This document shows positions 33,957 through 42,416 of a stretch of 42,559 nucleotides of DNA, in pieces. The notes beneath the pieces were generated by a model. The model did not search any database and was not told the origin of the DNA. It was given only the letters and a program-made list of their open reading frames with translations. The DNA is taken from assembly GCA_001512555.1 (NCBI GenBank), contig LFSK01000058.1, positions 31,059-73,617 of the forward strand, in the 5' to 3' direction. Origin of the DNA: Clostridiaceae bacterium DTU059. GTDB lineage: Bacteria; Bacillota; Clostridia; DSM-8532. Position numbers and translations under genes: made by a program. Numbering within the stretch: the stretch's first letter is position 1; every line of letters begins with the position of its first letter.

Positions 33957-35474
33957 TTAAACTGGTCTCTTAGTGGCCGTGTCTTCAATATAGGGGAGGC
34001 TATCCAGTATACTGATGAATTTTTCAACCACTGTGGCATCAAATTGAGTGCCCGAACCGTCAACCAACTGCTTTATGGTGGAATTCAGATCGAGCCTGGA
34101 GCGGTAGTGGCGGTCTGACATCATGGCATCGAAGGCATCAGCCACAGAAACAATCCTTGCCAGGAAAGGAATCTCGGGGCCGCGTAACCCGTCCGGATAA
34201 CCCTTCCCATCCATGCGCTCGTGATGACATTTAATTATGGGCACCACATCCCTGAACATGGAAATGACCGATAGAATGCGTGCTCCTTTAAGGGGATGCT
34301 TTTTTATTTCATCATATTCTTTCGGACTCAGTTTCTCGCTTTTAAACAGAATATCATCTGCAATCCCCATTTTACCCACATCATGGAACAGCCCGGCAAC
34401 TCTCAGGGTCTCCAGATCCTTTTCGCTTAAGCCAAATGCCTTGCCTATTTCAACGCAATAGAGAGATACCCTGTCGGAATGTCCCCGTGTGTATTCATCC
34501 TTTGCATCCACTACCTGCCTGAGGGCTTCTATGGTATCCAGGTACCGAATCCTTAACTGCTCATAGGTCTGGCTCAACTCATCATTCTTCATATTCACCA
34601 TTGAATGAAGGAAGGCATTACTGAGGGATGAGGCAGCCTGAGCTGCATAAATTCCCAGCAGTTGAAAACCTCCAGCCATATCGTTCACCGGGTTTTCACT
34701 GCTCTCCACATAGATGACTCCAATGGATTCCGACAGTTCATTCAGAAGGGGTAGTATGATCCCCGAGGGTGTTTTTATGACTTTTTTTGATATCCGTGCT
34801 TTTCCGATTTTCTCCAAAAGCCCGGAGTCCAGCATGGGCACAAAATCATCGATGTCGGTGCGATACCTGCCGATTCCCCGGAAGATACTTTTTTTTGTAT
34901 GATTAGTGTCGGCGAAGTTATCCACCAGTATAAATGCGTCCTTGCTGCTTACCAGGGGAAGCAATTCAGCCAGGATCTCCTCAAGTATATTGCCTATGGG
35001 CTGGAGCTGATAGATCTTGGGGACTGATTCAAGAATCTTGTTCAAGCCGTCCCGGAACTGCTTGATGGTATTCATCATGTTAATTGACTTTATGCCGGAT
35101 TCCACCAACAGCTGCAGTTGGTCAAAACGGTCGCTTTTCTCACAATAGCCCTGAATATCCAGAGCCTTGATGGTTTCAAGGGGCGGCGCCAGATCCTTAT
35201 GACCTGTGAGAAGCAATATATACAACTCCGAATCAAACTCACGAATTCTTCGAACTACCTCATCCCCATGGATGGGGGACATCAGGTAGTCCAGGATCAT
35301 CAGATCAAAGCGCTCATTCCTTATTTTCTCAATGGCCTCCAATGGAGAGGTTACGCCCTCATAAAAGTAGCCGCTCCTATTAAGAATGATTGACAGTGAA
35401 TCAATGATCCCCGGCTCGTCATCTACAATCAGTATTCTGTAGTTTTTGGCTGAGGCTACCTTTTTCTTTCTCAT
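33957..35474 (-). CDS. response regulator with HD-GYP phosphodiesterase output
   Basis: This 505-residue regulator has an N-terminal receiver domain (about 10-130) with the acidic pocket VDDEPG, phosphoacceptor Asp in MILDYLM, Thr in LLLTGHKD and Lys in YCEKSD. A middle region (about 150-310) looks GAF-like. The C-terminal HD-GYP domain (about 325-495) contains AGLFHDVGKMGI (the HD pair) and HHERMDGKGYPDG (the GYP motif); all catalytic residues expected are visible, so it should hydrolyse cyclic-di-GMP. It has no DNA-binding domain, so its effect on transcription would be indirect. It begins 2 nt after the kinase stop, with AGGAGAG 8 nt before the ATG, and is the last gene of the NRPS-kinase-regulator operon. 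Confidence 0.95.
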   Translation of the reverse strand: MRKKKVASAKNYRILIVDDEPGIIDSLSIILNRSGYFYEGVTSPLEAIEKIRNERFDLMILDYLMSPIHGDEVVRRIREFDSELYILLLTGHKDLAPPLETIKALDIQGYCEKSDRFDQLQLLVESGIKSINMMNTIKQFRDGLNKILESVPKIYQLQPIGNILEEILAELLPLVSSKDAFILVDNFADTNHTKKSIFRGIGRYRTDIDDFVPMLDSGLLEKIGKARISKKVIKTPSGIILPLLNELSESIGVIYVESSENPVNDMAGGFQLLGIYAAQAASSLSNAFLHSMVNMKNDELSQTYEQLRIRYLDTIEALRQVVDAKDEYTRGHSDRVSLYCVEIGKAFGLSEKDLETLRVAGLFHDVGKMGIADDILFKSEKLSPKEYDEIKKHPLKGARILSVISMFRDVVPIIKCHHERMDGKGYPDGLRGPEIPFLARIVSVADAFDAMMSDRHYRSRLDLNSTIKQLVDGSGTQFDATVVEKFISILDSLPYIEDTATKRPV

Positions 35475-35476
35475 AC

Positions 35477-37321
35477 CTAACTCTCCTGAGCTAATCCCGT
35501 TTCATGACCCCACAGCGGCAACCTGACATAGAAGGTGGTTCCCCTGCCCCTTGCGGATTTAAACCACATCTTACCTCTGAACCGTCCCTTGATGATCGAG
35601 TTTGACATGTAGAGCCCAAGCCCGGTACCGTACCGGCCTTTTGTTGTGACCATTTCCTTGAGAAGTCTGTCTTTGATGGATTCCGGAATGCCTTTGCCGT
35701 AGTCTCTGATCTCAAAAAGAATACTGTTTTCCTGTTGTTTTACAAAGAAGTCAATCACACCGCTTTTGCCATCATATGCCTGTATGGCATTTATAATAAT
35801 ATTATCGAACACTTGAACCAGACTGTTTACATCACCTTGCAATTCTGTATTAATATCCATATTAACCCATGTGTTCATTTTGCAATTATGCCGCATTAAC
35901 TCATACTTAAGCAAAAGCTCTATTCTTTTTACAAGTTCATTAACTGTGAAACTCAACATAGAGGATGTGCTTGATTGGATGGTTTGACCCTTAACTGTAT
36001 CAATAATATCCGTCATGTAGGAACAGTAAGGCTTTATCTTGTCCAGCCAGGTGTGCATTTCCTGAGCAATCTCACGATGGTCGTCTTCAGTCACGCTGCT
36101 GTCTCCGATGGATTGTTCATATTCACTCACCAGATCTTTTAACCCCTCAACAGCCCCTGATATGGACATAATGGGGGTTTTCAGATTATGGGCAATTCCC
36201 CCTATCAACTGACCAAGCGAGGCAAGGCGTTCCTGTTCCATCATAGTGGCATGCTTTTCTTCTATGGTTTCTATGGCTTTCACATTTTGTGTAATGTCCT
36301 TAAACAGAATGATGGTGCCCAGGTAATTCTGTCTTAAAATGATGGGAGTGATCTCAATGGTAAAGTGGCGGTCAAAGTTCCCCTTTATGATGTGTTTACC
36401 ATAAGAGAGAGAATTACCGGTCTTTTTTACGTCCTCTATACAATCCAGCAGGCTTTTGCCTCTGTCAGGTCCGATATCTGCTTTTTCGAGTATCTGGCCG
36501 AGATTTGTATTTCTGCTCACGGTAAAAAGAACTTTGAATGTGTTTGTCATGGGCTCGTTATAGTCGATGATCTGGTAATCCTCATTAACAACCATAAATG
36601 AGTCAGAGATTCGGTCCACTACGGTTTTAAGGGCTATGGGAGAAATCTTGAGAAAGTCATAGCGGAGGATCGCAAAAGAGAAGAAAAAGATCCCAATTGA
36701 ATAGGATATAACCGTCGAATAGGACGGAAAAACGATAAGCCGCAGAGTGGTAAGTATATTAACCACTAATGGTACCATTATTCCGGCCATGACCAGAGAA
36801 GACTGTTTTGAGAAAAAACCTGAACTCTTGATTGTGGCATATAAAAGGCAGAACAATCCTGCTGCGACATAAATATATGATACAATCGCGTGGACTGTAA
36901 AAAATGGTCCAATCTCATAGAGATTGTTCATCAGGGAGTACTTGTGAAAATACAGATGGTGCATGTCATTGGTCAGCAGCATTAAATAGTCGACAACAGG
37001 GAAAATGAGCAGTGCTAACAATTTCATGCTTACTTTAATCTTGGTCTTCAGATAAACAAGACCTAGAAAGAGTATTGAAACCGGAGAAAAAATCAATCCA
37101 AAATAATAGATGTAGATGAAAGCCATAACTGTATAACCAAGTATGATATTTGCATAGGCATTCAGAATATGGCCTACACACCATATTTGCATTAGTGCAA
37201 TGGCAACTAGAAAAGCATAATGAAGCTGAATCTTATTCTTCATTCTTAGAATAAGAATGAAAAATATGAACGACAGTATAGAAGAAATATGCAGCAATAT
37301 AAATAAAGGCTCGTATTCCAT
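35477..37321 (-). CDS. 7TM-PAS membrane histidine kinase
   Basis: This 614-residue sensor kinase has a seven-helix N-terminal membrane domain (about 1-225), a histidine kinase 7TM-type sensor. A PAS domain follows (about 235-345, ISDSFMVVNEDYQIIDYNE), then a dimerisation domain with the phosphorylatable His in GGIAHNLKTPIMS, and an ATPase domain (about 490-610) with VFDNIIINAIQA (N box), RDYGKGIP (G1) and GRYGTGLGLYM (G2). The ligand of the 7TM sensor is unknown. The ribosome binding site is AGAGGG, 8 nt before the ATG. It lies 15 nt downstream of the NRPS and 2 nt upstream of its regulator, so kinase and regulator almost certainly form a pair, and all three genes are co-transcribed. Confidence 0.93.
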   Translation of the reverse strand: MEYEPLFILLHISSILSFIFFILILRMKNKIQLHYAFLVAIALMQIWCVGHILNAYANIILGYTVMAFIYIYYFGLIFSPVSILFLGLVYLKTKIKVSMKLLALLIFPVVDYLMLLTNDMHHLYFHKYSLMNNLYEIGPFFTVHAIVSYIYVAAGLFCLLYATIKSSGFFSKQSSLVMAGIMVPLVVNILTTLRLIVFPSYSTVISYSIGIFFFSFAILRYDFLKISPIALKTVVDRISDSFMVVNEDYQIIDYNEPMTNTFKVLFTVSRNTNLGQILEKADIGPDRGKSLLDCIEDVKKTGNSLSYGKHIIKGNFDRHFTIEITPIILRQNYLGTIILFKDITQNVKAIETIEEKHATMMEQERLASLGQLIGGIAHNLKTPIMSISGAVEGLKDLVSEYEQSIGDSSVTEDDHREIAQEMHTWLDKIKPYCSYMTDIIDTVKGQTIQSSTSSMLSFTVNELVKRIELLLKYELMRHNCKMNTWVNMDINTELQGDVNSLVQVFDNIIINAIQAYDGKSGVIDFFVKQQENSILFEIRDYGKGIPESIKDRLLKEMVTTKGRYGTGLGLYMSNSIIKGRFRGKMWFKSARGRGTTFYVRLPLWGHETGLAQES

Positions 37322-37336
37322 AGCTGTTTCCCTCTA

Positions 37337-40300
37337 TCAGCATGAATCAACACGGCTTAGTTTGTTCATGTTATTACTGATTAGCCTGTAAAGCTGCCTG
37401 ACTGTAGGATGTTCATAAACATCCCTGGTGCTGATGTTTATACCCTCTTTATGCAGATGAGATATGAACAGGACAATAGCAAGAGAGTCCATGCCGTAAT
37501 CCAGTAAGTTTTCTTCTACACTGAATGTTTCAATGTTTAGGATATCGCATACCATGGACAGTATCTTTGCCTCTAAGGGATTGGCAGGTAAAACCAGCTC
37601 TGATTCTTTATTCTTCGGAAAACCTGCATCGGGTAGTTTTGAGTAATCTGCCTTTCCGTTTGCATTTACTGGTATACTATTGAGGCGTACAAAAAACCGT
37701 GGAATCATGTATCGCGGTATTCTGCTTGCCAGAAAGATTTTCAGACTATTAATATCTAAATCATTGTCGCTGATATAGTAGGCACATAGAAAGTCACCGT
37801 ACAGATCATTCTTTCTGAGCTGAACCAGGACTTTGTCAATGCCATTATACTGTAGTATTGCGTTTTCAATTTCCCCAAGTTCAACGCGATAGCCCCGTAT
37901 TTTAACCTGACTGTCCTTTCTCCCCAGGAACTCTATATCACCCTTCGGGTACCACCTGGCCAGATCCCCAGACTTGTAGAGTCTTTCTCCCGGACTAAAG
38001 GGATTTGGAATGAACCTCTCCTTTGTTAGCTCCGGCCTGTTATGGTACCCCCTGGCAAGGCCATCCCCTGCAATATACAGTTCACCCTGAATACCGATGG
38101 GCAAGGGGTTGAGATGCTTGTCAAGTATATAGATCCTTGTATTCTGAATAGGTTTACCTATTGTAACGATGCTGGAATCGGTCATGTCTTTAAATGTTGC
38201 CCCTATAGTTATCTCGGTTGGACCATAACCGTTAATTATTCTTGCATTTGTCACAGTTCTAAGTTTTAAGAGCAGATGTAAATCCAGAGTTTCTCCGCCA
38301 AGCATGATTTGGCGAACACTTTTCATCCAGATTGACGGATCTCCGTATCCGATAAAGAGTTTTAACCTGGAGGGTGTCATCAACAGGGTGGTTACCTGAT
38401 GTTTGGTGATCAGGTTTGAAAACATATGCGGTATCATCTGCTCATCGTGGTTAGCCAAAACGACCGTGGAGCCGCTGAGAAGTGATGTAAAGACTTCAAA
38501 TACAAATATATCAAAGCATATAGTTGTCACGGATAGAACACGGGAGCTCTCATCAAATTCCAGCACGTTCTTAACGCCCATAATAAAGTTGTGCAGTGAT
38601 TTATGCTCTATCATCACGCCCTTGGGCTTACCAGTGGATCCGGATGTATATATCATATATACCAGGTCGCTTGAACGGTTTATATAGGGAAGATTCATCC
38701 CGGTTTCAGAAGCGTACACGTCTTTATCGAAGATATCAATTTTTTCAATATGATGCAGATCACCAGAAGCCAGGTTTCCGGTGGTGAGCAATAGTTTAAT
38801 CCTGCTATCCTCAAGTATAAGACGAATTCTATCGGAAGGGTATTCGGGATCAATAGGCACATATGCTCCTCCAGCCTTGATTATGGCAAAGATGCCAACG
38901 ATCATTTCTATGGAACGCCTGGCCATGATCCCCACCAATTGGTTAGGTTCAGTAAGCTTTTTACGCAGTGCCCATGCCAGTTGATTGATTCTATGATTGA
39001 GTTCTGCATATGTGATGGCTGTGTCCTCGAAACACAGGGCTGTTTGATCGGGATTCTTCAATACCTGCTCCTCAAACAACTGCTGAATGAGTTTATTCCT
39101 GGGGTATTCCTTATATGTTTTGTTAAACGTGCCCAGAACCTTCTTCTTTTCATTTTCCAAAAGCATTTCGGTCCTGCAGATCTCTTTTTGCGGGTTGTCC
39201 AATGCATGCCAGAGAAGGTTTAGCATATGCTTATGAAGAAACTCGATTTCTTTTTCATGGTATAAGTCGGTTTGGTAATCATAATCGATAATTAAGATAC
39301 CATCATTATCCCTGTCATTAATATGAATGGTTAACGAGTTGGACTGATGACCGCAAAAATGCCATCTGGTCCGGCTTAATGTGTCTTCCCTGGCAAATCT
39401 GGAATTTTGATAAGAAAGGACTATATCATATAGGTTTTCACTAATCCCGTGTTTTTCCCGCACATGGGACAGTATTTTTTCATAAGGATATCGCTGGTGT
39501 TTGAATGAAGATGATAATAACTGCAAAAGATCACTGCATAGGTCCATAAAGGAGGAGGCACCGGTAATCTTTATCCGCAGTGGAATGGTGCTTATAAACA
39601 TGCCAAATGTCTTTTTTTCATTGATGTTCAGCCTGTTTAGAATAGGCGTGCCGATGACTATGTCTTCTTTATCTGTAATTCGGTAGATATACATGGACAG
39701 AGCTGCTAAAAACAATGGAAAAGGAGAAATCTTATTCTCATCGCAATAGCGCTTAAGAAGGGTCGTAAACTTATCCGGTGCTACAAATGTTTTTCTTTTG
39801 CACTGAGTGGATTTGATATTTGCAATTCTCCTCTTCAGGACAGTGCAATCGGGGGCTGACTCAAATATTTGGCTCCAATATGCTTCATCTTTTATAAACC
39901 GGGGAGAAGAGAAGTACTTCTCTTCACATTGGATATAATCCGTGTATGAGGGAGACGGAGGACATAAAACATCTTCTGTGCCAGCTTTGATTTTATTATA
40001 ATAGTTTAATACGCTGCTTGCGATAAGGCTCATGGACCATGCATCCGATATGATATGATGATTATTAAAATAGACGCCCCAGTCGTTTTCATGGATTTTA
40101 ACGATAACGAATCTGTAAAGGGCGCTGTCAAGGAGTTCAAATGGTTTCCTTGTCTCAATGCTGTCCCATTCATATAAAGCTTTTTCAGGCTGCGCATATG
40201 CAGAGAAATCCATAAACTCAATTGTTTCGTATATGTAATCTGAAACATACTGTCGGGGATTGCCGTTTTCATCCAGACAGATTCTTAGCCTGATTCCATC

Positions 40301-40471
40301 ATTGTGCTTAATGAAATAATTGATTGCCTGTTCCATTAATTTAAAATCTATCTGTTGGTTGATGCGCAGCGTGCCGGCTACATTTGATATGCTTATGCCA
40401 GGGTACATTTTTTCGGTATACCAAATGGATAACTGTGGCGATGTGAGTGGATAAAAGACTTTCCCTGCCAT
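37337..40471 (-). CDS. single-module nonribosomal peptide synthetase (C-A-T)
   Basis: This synthetase of about 1044 residues has three domains. A condensation domain (about 5-440) has NNHHIISDAWSM at 137-148 with the active-site HHxxxD (the last Gly is Ala). An adenylation domain follows (about 450-950) with YTSGSTGKPKG, NGYGPTE, GELYIAGDGLARGYHNRPE, YKSGDLARW, KIRGYRVELGEIE and NGK. A carrier domain (about 965-1035) has the phosphopantetheine Ser in LLDYGMDSL (Ser996). There is no thioesterase, reductase or epimerase domain and no second module. The C domain needs an acyl or aminoacyl donor from elsewhere. The longest frame extends 46 residues upstream, but GGAGGGAG lies 7 nt before ATG 40471, which begins MAGKVFYPLTSPQ, typical of a C domain. 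It leads the NRPS-kinase-regulator operon. The 40472-40733 region to the divergent aminotransferase holds promoters only. Confidence 0.9.
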   Translation of the reverse strand: MAGKVFYPLTSPQLSIWYTEKMYPGISISNVAGTLRINQQIDFKLMEQAINYFIKHNDGIRLRICLDENGNPRQYVSDYIYETIEFMDFSAYAQPEKALYEWDSIETRKPFELLDSALYRFVIVKIHENDWGVYFNNHHIISDAWSMSLIASSVLNYYNKIKAGTEDVLCPPSPSYTDYIQCEEKYFSSPRFIKDEAYWSQIFESAPDCTVLKRRIANIKSTQCKRKTFVAPDKFTTLLKRYCDENKISPFPLFLAALSMYIYRITDKEDIVIGTPILNRLNINEKKTFGMFISTIPLRIKITGASSFMDLCSDLLQLLSSSFKHQRYPYEKILSHVREKHGISENLYDIVLSYQNSRFAREDTLSRTRWHFCGHQSNSLTIHINDRDNDGILIIDYDYQTDLYHEKEIEFLHKHMLNLLWHALDNPQKEICRTEMLLENEKKKVLGTFNKTYKEYPRNKLIQQLFEEQVLKNPDQTALCFEDTAITYAELNHRINQLAWALRKKLTEPNQLVGIMARRSIEMIVGIFAIIKAGGAYVPIDPEYPSDRIRLILEDSRIKLLLTTGNLASGDLHHIEKIDIFDKDVYASETGMNLPYINRSSDLVYMIYTSGSTGKPKGVMIEHKSLHNFIMGVKNVLEFDESSRVLSVTTICFDIFVFEVFTSLLSGSTVVLANHDEQMIPHMFSNLITKHQVTTLLMTPSRLKLFIGYGDPSIWMKSVRQIMLGGETLDLHLLLKLRTVTNARIINGYGPTEITIGATFKDMTDSSIVTIGKPIQNTRIYILDKHLNPLPIGIQGELYIAGDGLARGYHNRPELTKERFIPNPFSPGERLYKSGDLARWYPKGDIEFLGRKDSQVKIRGYRVELGEIENAILQYNGIDKVLVQLRKNDLYGDFLCAYYISDNDLDINSLKIFLASRIPRYMIPRFFVRLNSIPVNANGKADYSKLPDAGFPKNKESELVLPANPLEAKILSMVCDILNIETFSVEENLLDYGMDSLAIVLFISHLHKEGINISTRDVYEHPTVRQLYRLISNNMNKLSRVDSC

Positions 40472-40540
40472 AAAGAGGCTCCCTCCATGCAGTTTTTGTA
40501 TCCTGTGCATATGACGATATTTTATATTCAAGGATATTCT

Positions 40541-40546
40541 ATTATA
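40541..40546 (-). promoter_or_regulatory. -10 box candidate for the NRPS operon
   Basis: On the minus strand TATAAT (complement of ATTATA, 40541-40546) lies about 70 nt upstream of the NRPS start. No good -35 is visible at the right distance, so this is tentative. Confidence 0.35.
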
Positions 40547-40625
40547 ATATTGAATAAATATCCATAAAATATTAGCATATAAAAGAAATATATGTAACAC
40601 ACCATGCATGATGGGTTATCCATTA

Positions 40626-40687
40626 TTGCAAAGAAAGGCAAAACTGGTGTAAGATAAGCGTATGCAGAAAAGTCTGCCTTTCTTTTT
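40626..40687 (+). promoter_or_regulatory. promoter and leader hairpin of the aminotransferase
   Basis: TTGCAA (40626-40631) and TAAGAT (40650-40655), spaced 18 bp, are a weak promoter. Directly after it, GCAGA (40664-40668) and TCTGC (40673-40677) form a hairpin followed by CTTTCTTTTT, a short terminator-like element in the leader. It could attenuate expression. Confidence 0.4.
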
Positions 40688-40733
40688 GAATCAAATACCC
40701 ATATATGAAGAACCATAAAAAGGAGCAATGACT

Positions 40734-41921
40734 ATGTTTAATCAAAAGATTGTTGAGAGCCTGGGGAAATCATCCATGATTCGTGCCATGTTTGAAGCAG
40801 GAGCCAAGCTCAAAGCCCAATATGGTGATGAAAATGTATTCGATTTCAGTTTGGGCAACCCTGATATTGAACCTCCTGCCCAGGTGCAGGAATCCATCAG
40901 GAAATATGCAAACAGTGAAACTCCGGGGCTGCACCATTATATGAACAATGCCGGATACCAGGATGTGAGGGCAAAGGTTGCAGAACACCTCGAGAAAAAG
41001 AGCGGCATACCGCTGACGCACCAAAATATTCTGATGGTGTGCGGAGCGGCCGCAGGTATGAACGTTGCCCTCAAGGCCCTGCTAAACCCGGGTGAAGAGG
41101 TCATCGTCCTGTCTCCCTTCTTTGTGGAATACCTGTCCTATATTGAAAATGCCGACGGAAAGCCTGTGATCGTAAAGACTGAAAAGGATACATTCCAGAT
41201 AGATGTGGAGGCTGTTAAAGATAGCATTACCCCAAAAACAAAAGCCATTATCCTGAATTCCCCCAACAATCCCACCGGCGTGATTTATAGCAAAGAATCC
41301 CTTGAAAGGATGAGGGAGGCCATCCGGGAGAAGGAAAAGGAGTTCGGCACAAACATCTTCATTTTGTCTGATGAACCCTATGTGAGCATTGTTTACGACG
41401 GGATTGAACTGCCCAATATGCTTACTGTATTTGAAAACTGCATAGTCATAAACTCCTTCAGTAAATCCCATGCCCTTCCAGGGGAGAGAATAGGCTATGT
41501 GGCTGCCAGCAGCCGTATTGATGATGTGGAGACGCTCATGGCTGCCATGATCACTCTGAACAGAACGCTGGGGTTCGTCAATGCACCGGCTCTGTTTCAA
41601 AAGGTTGTGGCTGAAAACCTTGATGTGGCTGTTGATACTGCATTCTATCAGGAGAAGAGGGATATGCTGTATAACCATATCACCTCTGTGGGATTTGAAT
41701 GTGTCAAGCCGGAAGGGGCATTCTACCTCTTTATGAAATCGCCCGTTGAAGATGATGTCGCTTTCTGCGAAACGGCTCAGAAGTACAATCTGCTCATCGT
41801 TCCCGGATCAGGATTCGGCTGCCCCGGGTATGTGCGCATAGCCTACTGCTATGATACCGCTATGATCAAGAGAAGCCTTCCAGCCTTTACAAACCTTGCG
41901 AAGGAGTATGGCCTGATCTAG
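40734..41921 (+). CDS. pyridoxal-phosphate aminotransferase, class I/II
   Basis: This 395-residue fold-type I aminotransferase moves an amino group between an amino acid and a 2-oxoacid. It has the substrate-binding FDFSLGNPDIEPP, the NSPNNPTGVIYS motif, SDEPYVSIVYDG (the PLP-binding Asp) and the PLP Lys in SFSKSHALPGERIG. Length is normal. The start is ATG 40734, 8 nt after AAGGAG; ATG 40728 is only 2 nt away and less likely. Aspartate-aminotransferase-like annotation is common for this group, but the substrate is not determinable. It diverges from the NRPS operon, 262 nt apart, and may supply or recycle the amino acid used there; this is inference. A strong terminator follows. Confidence 0.9.
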   Translation: MFNQKIVESLGKSSMIRAMFEAGAKLKAQYGDENVFDFSLGNPDIEPPAQVQESIRKYANSETPGLHHYMNNAGYQDVRAKVAEHLEKKSGIPLTHQNILMVCGAAAGMNVALKALLNPGEEVIVLSPFFVEYLSYIENADGKPVIVKTEKDTFQIDVEAVKDSITPKTKAIILNSPNNPTGVIYSKESLERMREAIREKEKEFGTNIFILSDEPYVSIVYDGIELPNMLTVFENCIVINSFSKSHALPGERIGYVAASSRIDDVETLMAAMITLNRTLGFVNAPALFQKVVAENLDVAVDTAFYQEKRDMLYNHITSVGFECVKPEGAFYLFMKSPVEDDVAFCETAQKYNLLIVPGSGFGCPGYVRIAYCYDTAMIKRSLPAFTNLAKEYGLI

Positions 41922-41954
41922 TTGCGCTAACATAGGGGTACTACAGTGTAATAA

Positions 41955-42002
41955 ACGGGGCAGGGTCTTACCAGAGCATGACAAGACCCTGCCCTGTATT
42001 AT
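41955..42002. terminator. terminator after the aminotransferase
   Basis: GGGCAGGGTCTT (41958-41969) pairs with AAGACCCTGCCC (41983-41994); the outer bases also pair. ATTATATTG follows. It ends the aminotransferase transcript. Confidence 0.85.
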
Positions 42003-42416
42003 ATTGCCAATATTAGTCCATCAGTTTCGAAATATCACCAAGAATGCACCCCCAGGGACATACCCGAGGTGTAATTGCGAGCGAAGTGAAACGGAGCGTG
42101 GCAATCTCTTCATGACATACAATCTGACAACCCATAAACTAGCTGATGGCGCTACTGTAGTGCTTTATGTGGGTGGTAAAGTTGTAATACGAAGCAAAGC
42201 CTCTCATAAAATCGGTATCCTTAAGCCAAGGCGACAAAAAAGCCGCGCACCGTAAAAGAAAACGGCCGCGGCCTCAATAACTGCCTGAACGAATGCCGAT
42301 TCAGTGTCTGAAAAGGGTGAAAACCAAGACTTTTCTTAATTGTTATCGTATATTTATTAATGGGCTTTTATGCCTATGAAGAAAAGGCTGAAGAAGCGAT
42401 TGGAAGGTGAGATCCA
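42003..42416. other. sparse intergenic region, no confident gene
   Basis: This stretch of about 410 nt holds a REP-like palindrome (42074-42105), a short frame at 42112-42255 without a ribosome binding site, and the palindrome GGCCGCGGCC (42264-42273). From 42321 a short hydrophobic frame (LFLIVIVYLLMGFYAYEEKA) ends at 42408-42410 and has no visible start; it may be the tail of a decayed gene. Confidence 0.5.
42074..42105. repeat. REP-like palindromic element
   Basis: ATTGCGAGCGAAG (from 42074) and GGAGCGTGGCAAT (to 42105) form an imperfect stem. The sequence resembles the scattered 'TTGCGAGCGAAGCG...GCAATCTC' elements that recur in many bacterial genomes. Only one copy lies in the window. 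Confidence 0.4.

Noticed and set aside
40472-40609. 46-residue N-terminal extension of the NRPS
   Set aside because: The Shine-Dalgarno is 7 nt before ATG 40471, and the extension is AT-rich, without a C-domain counterpart.
42112-42255. 47-codon frame near the right end
   Set aside because: No Shine-Dalgarno, it starts right after the REP-like element, and no domain is recognised.
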